Origin: a virus
DNA: 64,000 nucleotides
IMG/VR virus record: IMGVR_UViG_3300030419_007306
Location: 1 to 64,000 of that record
Direction: 5' to 3' (one strand)
The notes under the pieces were generated by a model. The model was given only the letters and a program-made list of their open reading frames with translations. It had not been told where the DNA came from and made no database searches. Made by a program: the position numbers and the translations under genes. Positions 1 to 9,222 of this stretch are shown piece by piece; the first letter of the stretch is position 1, and every line of letters begins with the position of its first letter.

Positions 1-3000
1 TCTAAGCTTATGCTTGGTTATGATAAGCGATGGAGCGGAGAGTCTAGTGCTATTCCATTAACTGATGGCTCAGGCATTATGTTTAAAGAAGGTAATAATA
101 TAACTCTTGATTTTAATAACAGCGATGGTTCTGGTATTATTACCATAAATTCTTACCCTCCCAGCGGAGATAACTTTACAACTATTTCTGCTCGTGGAGA
201 CACTGGTTATACTTGGACAAGTCAGAATGATATTATAGCTGATGGAAACTCAGATACATTATCCATAATTACTGGAACAGGAATCAGATTAGATACCGAC
301 GCAACCAAGGATGCTATTAGGATATCTGTCAGTGGAGAAGTGATTGAAGGCACTGGCACAATGAGTCGCTTAAAGCTAGGTGCTCAAGATGGAGCTGGGC
401 TACAGCAGCTAGGAGACGGCTCTGGCCTGTTCTTTGCCGCTGGCGATAACATGACCATTTCGCTAACAAACAACGATGCTGGTAGCGGTATTCTTACGTT
501 TGCTGCGACACGACCAAGTGGAAATGCAATCACAACAGTTTCTGCAGGGGGCGATGCTGGATACACTTGGACAAGCCAAAATGATATTGTGGCAGACGGA
601 GCTGCAGACACACTGTACGTGGTTGCTGGCACAGGAATTAGATTAGACACCGATGCAACTAACGATGCAATAAGATTTTCTGTTAGCGGAGCGCTTCCTC
701 TTGCTACTCATCCCGCTACTAGTCCAGCTAGTTCTTCTGACAATAGCACTAATACTTTTATTCAAGACATTACGCTTGATGCATATGGACATATAACAGC
801 CATTGGAACTAATGAAGTTGGAAGTGGTAACTTTGCTCCTGCTTCTGCTTCTGGAACTATGAGCCGATTGAAACTTGGTGCTAGCGACGGACTTAATCTG
901 CAACAGCTAGGAGATGGTTCTGGTCTATTCTTCGCTGCTGGCGATAATATGACTATTACGCTAACTAATAACGATGCGGGTAGTGGAATTATTACATTTG
1001 CTTCTAGTGCTACTGGAAGTACAGCAACAAGTGGTAATGCGTTTACAACAATTTCTGCTGGTAGAGACTCTGGTTATACTTGGATAACTACAAACGATGT
1101 AGTTGCCGAAAGTGACGCCGATACTCTGTCTTTAGTAATGGGTACTGGTATCAGGATAGATACGGACGCTAGTAATGATGCTATAAGGGTTTCTATAAGT
1201 GGGGCCCTTCCTTTCGCTACTCATCCGACTATTAGTGCTGCTTCATCATCTACAGGCAATGCTGGAAATACATTTATACATAATATTACTGTAGACACCG
1301 CCGGTCATATCACTGCTATCGGTACTGATGTATTGCCTAGCGGAAATTCATTCAAGAACGTTGTTGTTGAAGGAGATGTGGGCTATACTTGGACTCACAC
1401 AAATACTATTGCTTCTTCTGCGGACGCAGAGAATTTAAAGATTATACATGGTACAGGAATTAGGATAGATACTGATGCAAGTCTTAATGCTATTAGAATA
1501 TCTTCAAGCGGCGATAGTGGTGATGCAAGGTCTGTTTCAGGAGATACCGACGATGCTGTTATTACATGGAAGACTAGCGACGACACTTTTGTTGCTGAAT
1601 CTAACCTAACATACAATGGTACTACATTGAAAGTAGCTGGTTTGCAGGGCAACAACCCAGGTGTTCCATTTATCGAATCTGACGGAATTATATATGGTTC
1701 TGGAATTGCAGCTGGACCTTCTGGTTTAAGAATAGCTGGCGTAGCGGTGACTTCAACAGCAACTGAACTTAACTATGTTGATGGCGTTACGTCTGCAATT
1801 CAAACCCAACTAGACACCAAAGGCTCTGGAACAATGAGTCGTCTGAAGGTTGGTGCAAGCGATGGCCTTCCTCAGCTTCAGCAGCTAGGAGACGGTTCTG
1901 GCTTGTTCTTCGCTGCTGGCAGCAACATGACTATTACCCTAACAAATAATGATGCCGGTAGTGGTATCCTTACATTTGCTTCAACCGCAAGCGGAGGTGG
2001 TACTGCAACCAGTGGAAATGCGTTCACAACAATTGCTGCCGGTGGAGATACTGGTTATACATGGACAAGCCATAACGATGTTGTGGCGGTAAACGATGCA
2101 GATACGCTGAAGTTAGTTGCGGGAAGCGGTTTAAGGTTAGATACTGACGCTAGCAGCAAAGCGATAAGATTTTCAGCGAGTGGAGATTATGCTACGGTAG
2201 CAAGTCCTACATTTACTGGAACGATTACTATAGGTAGTGCTGAAATCAGCGAGACCGAATTAGAAATACTTGATGGTGCTACGCTTACTACAACAGAATT
2301 GAACTATGTTGATGGAGTTACATCAGCCATTCAAACCCAATTGGATGCTAAGGGTTCTGGAACAATGAGTCGCCTTAAGATTGGGGCTAGTGATGGGTTG
2401 CCTCAGCTACAGCAACTGGGCGATGGTTCGGGTATATTCTTTGCTGCTGGAGATAACGTAAGTGTTACTCTTACAAATAGCGATGCTGGTAGTGGTATTG
2501 TAACGATAGCGTCTGCTCATCCAAGTATTAGCGCTGCCAGTACTTCAGATAATGGTGGCAATACGTTTATTCAGGATATTACGCTAGACGGCAATGGGCA
2601 TGTCACCGGAATTGGAACAAATACCATTCCAAGTGGTAATTATCATGCCGTTATTGATGCATCTAATAGACTAGACGCTTCTTTGATTGGGGCAAATGGA
2701 AATGTGTCAAATACCGAATATGGCTACCTTGCAAGTGTAAGCTCTGATATTCAAACTCAATTAGATGCCAAGGGTTCTGGTACGATGAGCAAGTTGCATA
2801 TTGGTTCTACAACTCAGGTTGACCCAACTCAAATCAGCCTTGGGGATGGGTCAGGCCTATTCTTTGCTGCTGGTTCGAATATGACCGTTACCACGACCAA
2901 TACAGATGGCTCTGGTGTGGTGACTTTTGCTTCCACAGGTGGTAGCTCAGTTTCTTTTGGTTCTGACAATCAGATACCTTACATGAACGGTGACGGTGAT

Positions 3001-4152
3001 GATTTCGACTACGAGTCTAATTTAACGTGGGGTCATGCCACCAACACGTTGAAGATAGATGGAGATATCGAAATAGCTGCGAAGGTTTTCCATAAGGATG
3101 ATTCTAATACCTTCCTCCACTTTGTTGGTGCCGACGATTTTCGTATTGTCGCTGGCGGTAAGGAGTATCTCTCAGTAACCCACGGCGACACTGAGGTTTG
3201 TCTCAATGAAGGTGGTGAAGCCCATGATTTTAGAATTGAAGGTGACACTAACCAGAACTTGTTCTTTGTTGATGGCTCCACGGATAGAGTGGGCATCAAT
3301 ACAAATGCTCCGGGTCAGCTTTTCGACATTAGCAATACCCTTACGTATGACGGAACTACATTAAAATTAGCTGGCTTACAAGGCAACAATCCCGGCGTTC
3401 CATTCATTGAGTCTGATGGAATCATCTATGGCTCAGGTATTTCTGCTGGCCCGTCTGGTCTTAGGATTAATGGCACCGCAGTAACAGCAACAGCAGCAGA
3501 ACTTAACATCATGGATGGTGGAGCAACGGTTACTACGCCAACAGTGGCAGGCGCCGATGCCTTTGTCATGAATGATGGCGGAACCATGGCTCAGGTTGAT
3601 ATAGATAATGTAGACACCTATTTATCTGCAACAACCAAAACTTTAACAAATAAAACTTTAACTAGTCCGACGATAACTAGCCCAACTATTACGGGAACTA
3701 CAAATCTTGCCTCTGGTGTTATCATTGGTGTTCCAAGCACTGAAAGTTCGGATGGTTATAGCCTTGAAGTTGCTGGTCAAATTAGAGCATCCGGTGTTGT
3801 TGTTGCTCCTATCACAGCTTCTGATGCAGCTACAGTTACGTTTGACCTTAAACAATCAAACTTCCATATGCTGACTTTAGCTCGTTCTAGTACAACCTTA
3901 GTGTTTGCTGACGCAAAGCCAGGACAAAGATTTTTAACTAGACTGACCCAAGACAGTACTGGAAGTCGTGCTGTGGTTTGGCCCGGTGGAATTTCATGGG
4001 CAAGGGCAGCTGGAGTAGGAACTCCTCCTCCTCTTAGTACCACAGCAGCTCATTCAACTATGTACGGTTTTGTCTGCACAAGTGGTGTGGGTGCTACTAT
4101 GTATTACGACGGATTTATTATTGGTAGTGGTATACAAGGCACTTCAACATAA
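1..4152 (+). CDS. Repeat-built tail fibre or appendage protein (5' end outside window)
   Basis: At least 1380 residues. The frame is open from base 1 with no stop before the first ATG at 10, so the gene probably begins to the left of the window. The protein is made of diverged blocks that each open with a GTMSRLKLGA-like string followed by QQLGDGSGLFFAAGDN and a TLTNNDAGSG turn. Between them lie ELNYVDGVTSAIQTQLD linkers, which are common in phage tail fibres. It is rich in Gly, Ser, Thr and Asp, with no signal peptide or enzymatic motif. The last 120 residues, from about 1260, form a distinct non-repeated domain, as expected for a receptor-binding or trimerising tip. The downstream genes are virion genes. 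A role as tail fibre or side appendage is inferred from composition and context; a capsid-decorating fibre is the alternative. Confidence 0.7.
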   Translation, partial: SKLMLGYDKRWSGESSAIPLTDGSGIMFKEGNNITLDFNNSDGSGIITINSYPPSGDNFTTISARGDTGYTWTSQNDIIADGNSDTLSIITGTGIRLDTDATKDAIRISVSGEVIEGTGTMSRLKLGAQDGAGLQQLGDGSGLFFAAGDNMTISLTNNDAGSGILTFAATRPSGNAITTVSAGGDAGYTWTSQNDIVADGAADTLYVVAGTGIRLDTDATNDAIRFSVSGALPLATHPATSPASSSDNSTNTFIQDITLDAYGHITAIGTNEVGSGNFAPASASGTMSRLKLGASDGLNLQQLGDGSGLFFAAGDNMTITLTNNDAGSGIITFASSATGSTATSGNAFTTISAGRDSGYTWITTNDVVAESDADTLSLVMGTGIRIDTDASNDAIRVSISGALPFATHPTISAASSSTGNAGNTFIHNITVDTAGHITAIGTDVLPSGNSFKNVVVEGDVGYTWTHTNTIASSADAENLKIIHGTGIRIDTDASLNAIRISSSGDSGDARSVSGDTDDAVITWKTSDDTFVAESNLTYNGTTLKVAGLQGNNPGVPFIESDGIIYGSGIAAGPSGLRIAGVAVTSTATELNYVDGVTSAIQTQLDTKGSGTMSRLKVGASDGLPQLQQLGDGSGLFFAAGSNMTITLTNNDAGSGILTFASTASGGGTATSGNAFTTIAAGGDTGYTWTSHNDVVAVNDADTLKLVAGSGLRLDTDASSKAIRFSASGDYATVASPTFTGTITIGSAEISETELEILDGATLTTTELNYVDGVTSAIQTQLDAKGSGTMSRLKIGASDGLPQLQQLGDGSGIFFAAGDNVSVTLTNSDAGSGIVTIASAHPSISAASTSDNGGNTFIQDITLDGNGHVTGIGTNTIPSGNYHAVIDASNRLDASLIGANGNVSNTEYGYLASVSSDIQTQLDAKGSGTMSKLHIGSTTQVDPTQISLGDGSGLFFAAGSNMTVTTTNTDGSGVVTFASTGGSSVSFGSDNQIPYMNGDGDDFDYESNLTWGHATNTLKIDGDIEIAAKVFHKDDSNTFLHFVGADDFRIVAGGKEYLSVTHGDTEVCLNEGGEAHDFRIEGDTNQNLFFVDGSTDRVGINTNAPGQLFDISNTLTYDGTTLKLAGLQGNNPGVPFIESDGIIYGSGISAGPSGLRINGTAVTATAAELNIMDGGATVTTPTVAGADAFVMNDGGTMAQVDIDNVDTYLSATTKTLTNKTLTSPTITSPTITGTTNLASGVIIGVPSTESSDGYSLEVAGQIRASGVVVAPITASDAATVTFDLKQSNFHMLTLARSSTTLVFADAKPGQRFLTRLTQDSTGSRAVVWPGGISWARAAGVGTPPPLSTTAAHSTMYGFVCTSGVGATMYYDGFIIGSGIQGTST
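355..2935 (+). repeat. Five tandem diverged repeat modules in the fibre gene
   Basis: Module starts (GTMSRL or GTMSKL) are seen at 355, 853, 1828, 2359 and 2779. Each is followed by about 35 conserved residues with the core GDGSGLFFAAG. Spacing varies because different linkers are inserted. The copies differ at many synonymous sites, so they are old duplications kept at protein level. Confidence 0.85.
1612..3519 (+). repeat. Long duplicated linker pair in the fibre gene
   Basis: About 58 residues at 1612-1785 recur at 3346-3519 with few changes. Both contain GLQGNNPGVPFIESDGIIYG followed by a PSGLRI string and end in a TELNYVDG- or AELNIMDG-like turn. The coordinates given span from the first copy to the end of the second. 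The copies flank the non-repeated segment 2936-3345. Confidence 0.85.
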
Positions 4153-4167
4153 TAGGATTATAAGTTA

Positions 4168-4725
4168 ATGACACAATACGCAAGACCAGATTCTGATATT
4201 AGTGGCGCTGGTGATTGGAATCCGGGTGATGATAGCGGTGGTTCGCCAGAAGACTTGTATGCAACAATAGATGAATCTTCTGCTGACGATAATGATTATA
4301 TTAGCGCTACAGATGATTCTGGAGAGGGGACAACTTGTGAAGTTGGATTGTCTAATGTAACTGACCCAAGCAACCATTCAAATCACAAGGTAAAAGTTAG
4401 AGCAAAAAGCGACTATGGGAGTGGGGTTTCATTAGTGATTAAGCTAATGATGGGTAGCACTGAAATTAGTAGCGATACAGTCACTTTGAGCGACTCCTAC
4501 CAGCTTTTTGAACCTGCCGCGCTTACTAATGGAGAAGCAACAAACATAGGTGGCCAGTCTGGTTATAATGATTTAAGACTGCGTTTTACTTATACTGATG
4601 ACAACTTCGACGGTGATGAGGTTTTCATTTCACAAGCTTATGTTGAATTTCCAGACGCTGCTGCTGCTGCTCCTGCTGCTGAGCCAGATTTGCCAGGAGC
4701 GGCATTTTTAATGTTTGTCGATTAG
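4168..4725 (+). CDS. Small putative virion appendage protein, unrecognised
   Basis: 185 residues, acidic, rich in Ser, Asp and Gly. The middle looks beta-rich (residues 60-155, with alternating hydrophobics such as VSLVIKLMMGSTEIS). An Ala-Pro run (AAAAAPAAEPD) leads to the short hydrophobic end GAAFLMFVD. That ending resembles the C-terminus of the gene at 6228 (KLKYILFAD), which may point to a shared docking tail. AGGA lies 10 bases before the ATG. It sits between the fibre gene and a connector-like gene, so a virion role is inferred from position only. The beta-sandwich-like centre might be a carbohydrate-binding or decoration fold, but no family was recognised. Confidence 0.5.
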   Translation: MTQYARPDSDISGAGDWNPGDDSGGSPEDLYATIDESSADDNDYISATDDSGEGTTCEVGLSNVTDPSNHSNHKVKVRAKSDYGSGVSLVIKLMMGSTEISSDTVTLSDSYQLFEPAALTNGEATNIGGQSGYNDLRLRFTYTDDNFDGDEVFISQAYVEFPDAAAAAPAAEPDLPGAAFLMFVD

Positions 4726-4769
4726 TTAGGTGTATAACTATCTGGAAAACACCTTAAAAGGAGTTATTT

Positions 4770-5306
4770 ATGGCCTGGCAAACAGACTTACTTACAATGC
4801 TAAGAAACGTCATTTTTGACGTAGACGACACAGATTATACATATACAGACAATAGATTAAAAGAAATGCTGGTAGTAGCGGCTCGCTTGGTTACCCAAGA
4901 GATTGCCTTTGATACTGATTATACAGTCACTATTTCAACTACCGGTATTTCACCTGACCCGACAGATAGCACAGACGCTAACAGCAAAGCATTTGAAAAT
5001 TTTATTGTTTTAAAAGCTGCCTGTTTAACTGACCAAAGTAGCCTAAGAACCAAGGCTCTTGCAGCGGGAGTCTCCGCAAGAATTGGTCCTGCGGCAATTA
5101 CTACCAACCCAAGCGTAAGAGGGTTTGACTTACTTATGAAAGAGGGACCTTGCGCAACATATGAGAAACTTAAATGGGAATATGAGATGGGCGATGCAAA
5201 GGCTATTCGAGCGATATTGTCTCCTTTTGTTGGCAATACTTTCGACCCAAGGTCTTTGGGCGGGGGTACAGCCCGTGGTGGCAAACAACCATATAGAGAA
5301 TCATAA
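4770..5306 (+). CDS. Putative head-tail connector (adaptor-like) protein
   Basis: 178 residues, with AAAGGAG just upstream of the ATG. It starts MAWQTDLLTMLRNVIFD and then has mostly helical segments, one beta pair around residues 50-65, and a C-terminal helix with LLMKEGPCATYEKLKWEYE. Length, helical make-up and position before the neck and tail genes suit a gp6-like head-tail adaptor, but I see no diagnostic motif. The stop overlaps the next start as TAATG (5304-5308), implying translational coupling. An alternative is a short-fibre attachment protein, since the following genes look like appendages. Confidence 0.4.
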   Translation: MAWQTDLLTMLRNVIFDVDDTDYTYTDNRLKEMLVVAARLVTQEIAFDTDYTVTISTTGISPDPTDSTDANSKAFENFIVLKAACLTDQSSLRTKALAAGVSARIGPAAITTNPSVRGFDLLMKEGPCATYEKLKWEYEMGDAKAIRAILSPFVGNTFDPRSLGGGTARGGKQPYRES

Positions 5307-6214
5307 TGGCAATAGATATAATTAATACAAAAAAGGGTGGCACAAACCAACATAATATAAAGGTTGGTACGCCAGTTGTACAAGCTCCCATCAAAACTTT
5401 TGGGACAAATAATTTTGTTGATGAAGACCAATATACTTCTTATACAAGAGAGTCTGGTATTCATCCGTATGCTCATGATAAAATTAACGCCAAATATGAT
5501 ATTAGATTTGATGACCCAGCATATTATGGAGGAGGCGGACTAGTAAGAGATTTGGCAGCTTCCTATAGGCTTGATGAAACTGTTGGCGTAAGGATAGACC
5601 GGTCTGGAAATAAAGTTCATCTGACAGACAATAATACGGTTGGTTATGCCACAGGAAAGGTTGGAATCGCCGCTGACTTTACAGAAGGTAATAGTGAGTA
5701 TCTGAGCGCTGCTAATGCAAGTCTCGGAAGCTTGAGTCCCGGAAGCACAGATTTTTCAATTTCTTTTTGGATTTACTTTAAAAGCTCTGGTTTTACAGGA
5801 CAACAATTTGTTGGCGGAATTTGGAAGCCGACAGATAATCATAGAGAATGGTTGTTGTTATATAACGCAACCGCAGATGGAGACAATAAGCTAGGCTTTT
5901 ATACTTCAGCCAATGGCTCAGCAGAGACAAAGGTGAAAACAGACGCCCTTTCTCACAGCACATGGTATCATATAGTCATTCTTCATAACAAGACGGGTGG
6001 AACAAGAACAATTTATCAAGATACTGTGGCCAAGGGTAGTGATAGCAATATTACAATAAATCAGGGAACTGGAGATTTTCAATTAGGAAATGTTCAAGAA
6101 TCTTCAGATTATTTTAGTGGATATCTAGATGAATTTAATATGTGGAGCAAGGTATTATCAACCGATGAGATTGCCACATTATACCATGGCGGTAACGGAA
6201 AGCACGTCAGATAG
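5306..6214 (+). CDS. LamG/concanavalin-like lectin fused to a phage attachment module
   Basis: 302 residues in two parts. Residues 1-75 are clearly homologous to the whole 76-residue protein at 6804 (shared VVQAP-KTF-TNNF, DEDQYTSYTR and RFDDP-YY strings). Residues 80-300 look like a LamG-like jelly roll: ASYRLDETVG start, a DFSISFWIYF strand, an HSTWYHIVILHNK strand, and the closing SGYLDEFNMWSKVLSTDEI, which is the typical LamG C-terminal signature. LamG domains usually bind sugars or other surface ligands, so this is probably a surface-exposed virion adhesin. The N-terminal module is inferred to be the part that docks onto the particle. Confidence 0.75.
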   Translation: MAIDIINTKKGGTNQHNIKVGTPVVQAPIKTFGTNNFVDEDQYTSYTRESGIHPYAHDKINAKYDIRFDDPAYYGGGGLVRDLAASYRLDETVGVRIDRSGNKVHLTDNNTVGYATGKVGIAADFTEGNSEYLSAANASLGSLSPGSTDFSISFWIYFKSSGFTGQQFVGGIWKPTDNHREWLLLYNATADGDNKLGFYTSANGSAETKVKTDALSHSTWYHIVILHNKTGGTRTIYQDTVAKGSDSNITINQGTGDFQLGNVQESSDYFSGYLDEFNMWSKVLSTDEIATLYHGGNGKHVR

Positions 6215-6227
6215 GAGAAAATTATAA

Positions 6228-6788
6228 ATGGCTAATGAAATAAAAGTAACTATAGGGTGCAGTTATATAAATGGTAGGCTTAGAGAACAATTTGGAACTC
6301 CCTTAGAGCTTCAAAATGTTCCAAGGCTAGCGTCAGATAGTTCTAAACATTTAGACACGCTTTTTGTAGCCAGCGGAGTTGACCAGTCTACGCTGGGAGT
6401 TGATGCTGGTGTAGTTACCGCCGGAACCGGCATTACTGAGCTAGACACTTATAATAACTCAAAGGTTGCAACGGCAGGCTGGTTGTTTATGCAAAACATA
6501 GAGGCTGTTCCGTCAGGAGATTATATAGAATGGGGGCCTCGGGTTACATACAACGCCGCCAATGCTATAAGCATGACTGGTCCAGATGGCGTTGCTATGG
6601 ACCTTCAAAGTAATAATGGAGATGTAGTTATGGTTCCTTTTGGGAGGTTGGAAGCAGGAGAATCCGCTGCAATGAGAGTTACCCCCAGCGGTCTAAATAT
6701 TGGAATTGTAGCTGGTTCAGGATTATCTACTATAGCGACCCCAGGAAATCCAAGCGCTAAATTAAAATATATACTTTTTGCAGACTAA
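6228..6788 (+). CDS. Putative virion appendage or decoration protein, unrecognised
   Basis: 186 residues, preceded by AGGAG. The N-terminus, KVTIGCSYINGRLREQFG, is followed by a beta-rich middle with GTGITELDTYNNSKVATAGW and a jelly-roll-like stretch around residues 100-165 (DYIEWGPRVTYNAANAI, MVPFGRLEAGESAAMRV). The C-terminus KLKYILFAD resembles that of the protein at 4168. It lies between the LamG-fused protein and its short paralogue. The pattern of small beta proteins here suggests a set of capsid- or neck-attached appendages. No enzyme motif is visible. Confidence 0.45.
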   Translation: MANEIKVTIGCSYINGRLREQFGTPLELQNVPRLASDSSKHLDTLFVASGVDQSTLGVDAGVVTAGTGITELDTYNNSKVATAGWLFMQNIEAVPSGDYIEWGPRVTYNAANAISMTGPDGVAMDLQSNNGDVVMVPFGRLEAGESAAMRVTPSGLNIGIVAGSGLSTIATPGNPSAKLKYILFAD

Positions 6789-6803
6789 TGGAGAACAATA
6801 AAA

Positions 6804-7034
6804 ATGGCTAATGACATTAATAATGCTAAATCCGGCGCTACGGATAATACCGGTAACATTAAAATTGGAACCGTTGTTGTTCAGGCTCCTATGAAAACAT
6901 TTACTACTAATAATTTTATAAACGAAGATACATATACAGCTTATACAAGGCCTTCTGGGACACATGTATATGGCATAGACAAGATTCAGGATAAATATGA
7001 TGGTAGATTTGATGACCCAACCTATTACTCATAA
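6804..7034 (+). CDS. Short stand-alone paralogue of the LamG protein's N-terminal module
   Basis: 76 residues, aligning over its full length with residues 1-75 of the LamG-fused protein at 5306 (both begin MA-DI-N and end RFDDP-YY). It carries no extra domain. It is probably the bare particle-binding module, competing with or complementing the lectin-bearing version on the virion. GGAG lies upstream (6790-6793). Confidence 0.6.
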   Translation: MANDINNAKSGATDNTGNIKIGTVVVQAPMKTFTTNNFINEDTYTAYTRPSGTHVYGIDKIQDKYDGRFDDPTYYS

Positions 7035-7043
7035 GGTGCATGA

Positions 7044-7574
7044 ATGGCCACTAATCCATTTTCTGGTACAATAAGTACTAGTTTAAAAGATACATTTGAC
7101 AATGCAATAAAATCTCTCTTGGAGGACGGAGGGGGTTCTACACCTTGTAGATTGATTTATGGGGCCACCAAATTTACCTTATGTAGCAATTGTATATTTG
7201 ATGCCATTGGCAAAAAATCCTCTAATAGGTATTTGAGCGGCGGTCCTGTCCCCTTTACGGACGGACAGATATGTCCTATGTGCAACGGAATTGGAAGAAT
7301 CCCACAAGAAAATACAGAGAATATAAACTTAGTTGTAATTTGGGATTATAAAAGCTGGATAGACCTTGGGGTGAATGTTAACGCACCGGAAGGGTTTGTC
7401 CAAACTATAAGTGAAATGGATACCTTGCCAAAAATCAAAAGAACAAAAGATATAATAATAAATACAGATATAGAAAAGCATGTTCGTCACGCTTTTGTTA
7501 GACATGGAGAACCTGCACCTGCTGGGTTAGGTCGCGATACATTTGTTGTTACTATGTGGAAAAGGTCTTCATAA
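7044..7574 (+). CDS. Neck or tail-completion candidate with a zinc-ribbon insertion
   Basis: 176 residues. Two CxxC pairs, CSNC near residue 49 and CPMC near residue 77, form a probable structural zinc site. The second continues CPMCNGIGRI, recalling the CxxCxGxG zinc motif of DnaJ-type proteins. The rest is beta-rich with NINLVVIWDYKSWID and a C-terminal RDTFVVTMWKR strand. Its place after the connector candidate and before two tail-completion-like genes matches the usual head-closure (stopper) position. That role is positional inference only. The stop overlaps the next start (TAATG at 7572-7576). Confidence 0.4.
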   Translation: MATNPFSGTISTSLKDTFDNAIKSLLEDGGGSTPCRLIYGATKFTLCSNCIFDAIGKKSSNRYLSGGPVPFTDGQICPMCNGIGRIPQENTENINLVVIWDYKSWIDLGVNVNAPEGFVQTISEMDTLPKIKRTKDIIINTDIEKHVRHAFVRHGEPAPAGLGRDTFVVTMWKRSS

Positions 7575-8227
7575 TGAAAGCTAATTTTAAATTATTGGAA
7601 TCGCAGGCTGAAATCAATAAAAAAATTGTTAAGCAGCTCGCAACTTCCTTAAACTCTGCTGTTATGGGAGCCGTGCCGACAATAGCTAGTCAGATTAAAA
7701 ATTTGGTTAGAACCGCGATAACTAGCGCTCCAGAATATAATGAGCTTTCAGGAGGTTCTTTACAAGCTGAACTTGGGGTTCCTTCTAGTGAAAGTAGGCT
7801 CGCAAGAATATTGGATGTTTGGCTGGGAAGTATGCAGATTTCCAAAAAGCCTGTTAGAGCATCTGGAAATAGGATTGTTGGTGGTATAAGCATTAGTATG
7901 ATTAAAGATGATTTCTCGGATGTTTTAGGTACTGCTGAAGCTTCATATACAACAGCAAAAGGAATAAGAATTCCTTGGTTAAGATGGCTTCTTATAGCTG
8001 GAGATGAAACTAAATTGGTTGCAGATTATGTCTTTACAGAAGATACTAGCTTTGGCAATAGTAGAACTGGACTAGGCTTGATGAGAAGTCAAAGGGGTGG
8101 AAGATGGCATGTTCCCAGAGAGTTTGCTGGCACAATAAAAAATAACTTCGTTACTAGGGCATTATCTAAACTTGAGACTCAGGTTATAAATATAATGCAA
8201 ACTGAAATAGCAAAAAGGCTAAAATAG
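7574..8227 (+). CDS. HK97 gp10-like neck/tail-component candidate
   Basis: 217 residues from the ATG at 7574, chosen because it forms a TAATG junction with the previous stop; an in-frame ATG at 7556 would lie inside that gene. It has long N-terminal helices (LLESQAEINKKIVKQLATSL), a middle beta region around residues 95-190, and an amphipathic C-terminal helix (LSKLETQVINIMQTEIAKRL). This layout resembles HK97 gp10-type neck or minor tail proteins that precede the tail terminator, but I see no diagnostic sequence. The stop TAG overlaps the following GTG start. Confidence 0.4.
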   Translation: MKANFKLLESQAEINKKIVKQLATSLNSAVMGAVPTIASQIKNLVRTAITSAPEYNELSGGSLQAELGVPSSESRLARILDVWLGSMQISKKPVRASGNRIVGGISISMIKDDFSDVLGTAEASYTTAKGIRIPWLRWLLIAGDETKLVADYVFTEDTSFGNSRTGLGLMRSQRGGRWHVPREFAGTIKNNFVTRALSKLETQVINIMQTEIAKRLK

Positions 8228-9222
8228 TGGCGATTAAAGATTATACAAAATTCAAGGGTTTAAATAATATTGGCGATAGCCAATTCATGATAATTCTTGA
8301 AAACAATTTAAAAGCTTTTTGCGACTGGAGTTTCTTAGGAGTAGGAGCCTGGTTCGATGTAACCATTCCTACTTCAGGAGCGTTTGGGGGAACTTTCCAT
8401 CAATTAAGACTGGTTGATGACCCCGCTTACGATGCAGGACAAGTTTGGGAAACTCCTCGTAAAGATTTAGTTTGGGAGACTGGGGTTTCGTATCCTAGTG
8501 GATTGGGAACTATACAACCTATACAGATTTCTGGTGTATTTGTAGATGGGACTACTGCGGCTAATTTTTACGGCCCAGGAGACTCAACTTATGGACACCA
8601 TATAGATTATCCTTTGGGCAGAATCGTATTTGACAGTGCTATAGACACCACCAGTACTGTTTATATGAATCATAGCTATCGTTGGGTACAGGTTTATTTA
8701 GCGGACAAGGCTCCGTGGTGGCAGGAACTACAATATAGGTCATTTAGAGTTGATAGTAGCCATATTTCCCAAACCGGCTCGGGAGATTGGTCTATAGGTG
8801 GCCAACATAGGGTCCAGCTTCCTGCTGTCGTAATTGAAGCTGTTCCTCGGAGACATTCTGAGGGATACGAACTTGGCAATGCTAATTTAAGGACTTATCA
8901 GGACGTATTATTTCATGTAGTAGCAGAATCAAAATGGCAAAGGAACCAACTTGTTGACATATTCAGCATGCAGCAGGACAAGTCCATTTATTTGTTTAAT
9001 ACTAATAAAGTGGCAGAAGAAGGAGTATATCCCCTAGATTATAGAGGTATGCTTGCAAGCGGCAATCCCTTAATGTATCCAAATTTAGTAGCTACTTCTG
9101 GTTATCGCTGGAAGGAGTGTAGGTTTGGCCAAACGACCTTATCTGAGGTCCAATCGCCTCATCCTGGGTTACACGAAGGAATTGTTAGGACCACTTTTGA
9201 AGTAATAGTTGGCAATACATAA
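8227..9222 (+). CDS. Putative tail-terminator or tail-completion protein
   Basis: 331 residues, GTG start at 8227 overlapping the previous stop (TAGTG). It is a mixed beta protein rich in Trp and Tyr (FCDWSFLGVGAWFDVTI, SYRWVQVYLADKAPWWQEL). The middle has a QLPAVVIEAVPRR strand and a helix-rich part, DVLFHVVAESKWQRNQLVDI. There is no enzyme motif. It directly precedes the tail-tube candidate, where tail terminators normally lie, but it is longer than typical terminators. Sheath proteins are larger and differently built, so I do not call it one. Confidence 0.35.
   Translation: MAIKDYTKFKGLNNIGDSQFMIILENNLKAFCDWSFLGVGAWFDVTIPTSGAFGGTFHQLRLVDDPAYDAGQVWETPRKDLVWETGVSYPSGLGTIQPIQISGVFVDGTTAANFYGPGDSTYGHHIDYPLGRIVFDSAIDTTSTVYMNHSYRWVQVYLADKAPWWQELQYRSFRVDSSHISQTGSGDWSIGGQHRVQLPAVVIEAVPRRHSEGYELGNANLRTYQDVLFHVVAESKWQRNQLVDIFSMQQDKSIYLFNTNKVAEEGVYPLDYRGMLASGNPLMYPNLVATSGYRWKECRFGQTTLSEVQSPHPGLHEGIVRTTFEVIVGNT

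Noticed and set aside
10-12. ATG at position 10 as the true start of the fibre gene
   Set aside because: The frame is open to base 1 with no visible ribosome-binding site in the nine bases, so the start is probably outside the window.
355-2935. CRISPR-like or satellite DNA repeat
   Set aside because: The repetition is at protein level within one open frame, with variable spacing and synonymous differences.
8227-9222. Contractile tail sheath gene
   Set aside because: Size and sequence do not resemble sheath proteins, and no baseplate wedge genes are seen; a non-contractile tail fits better.
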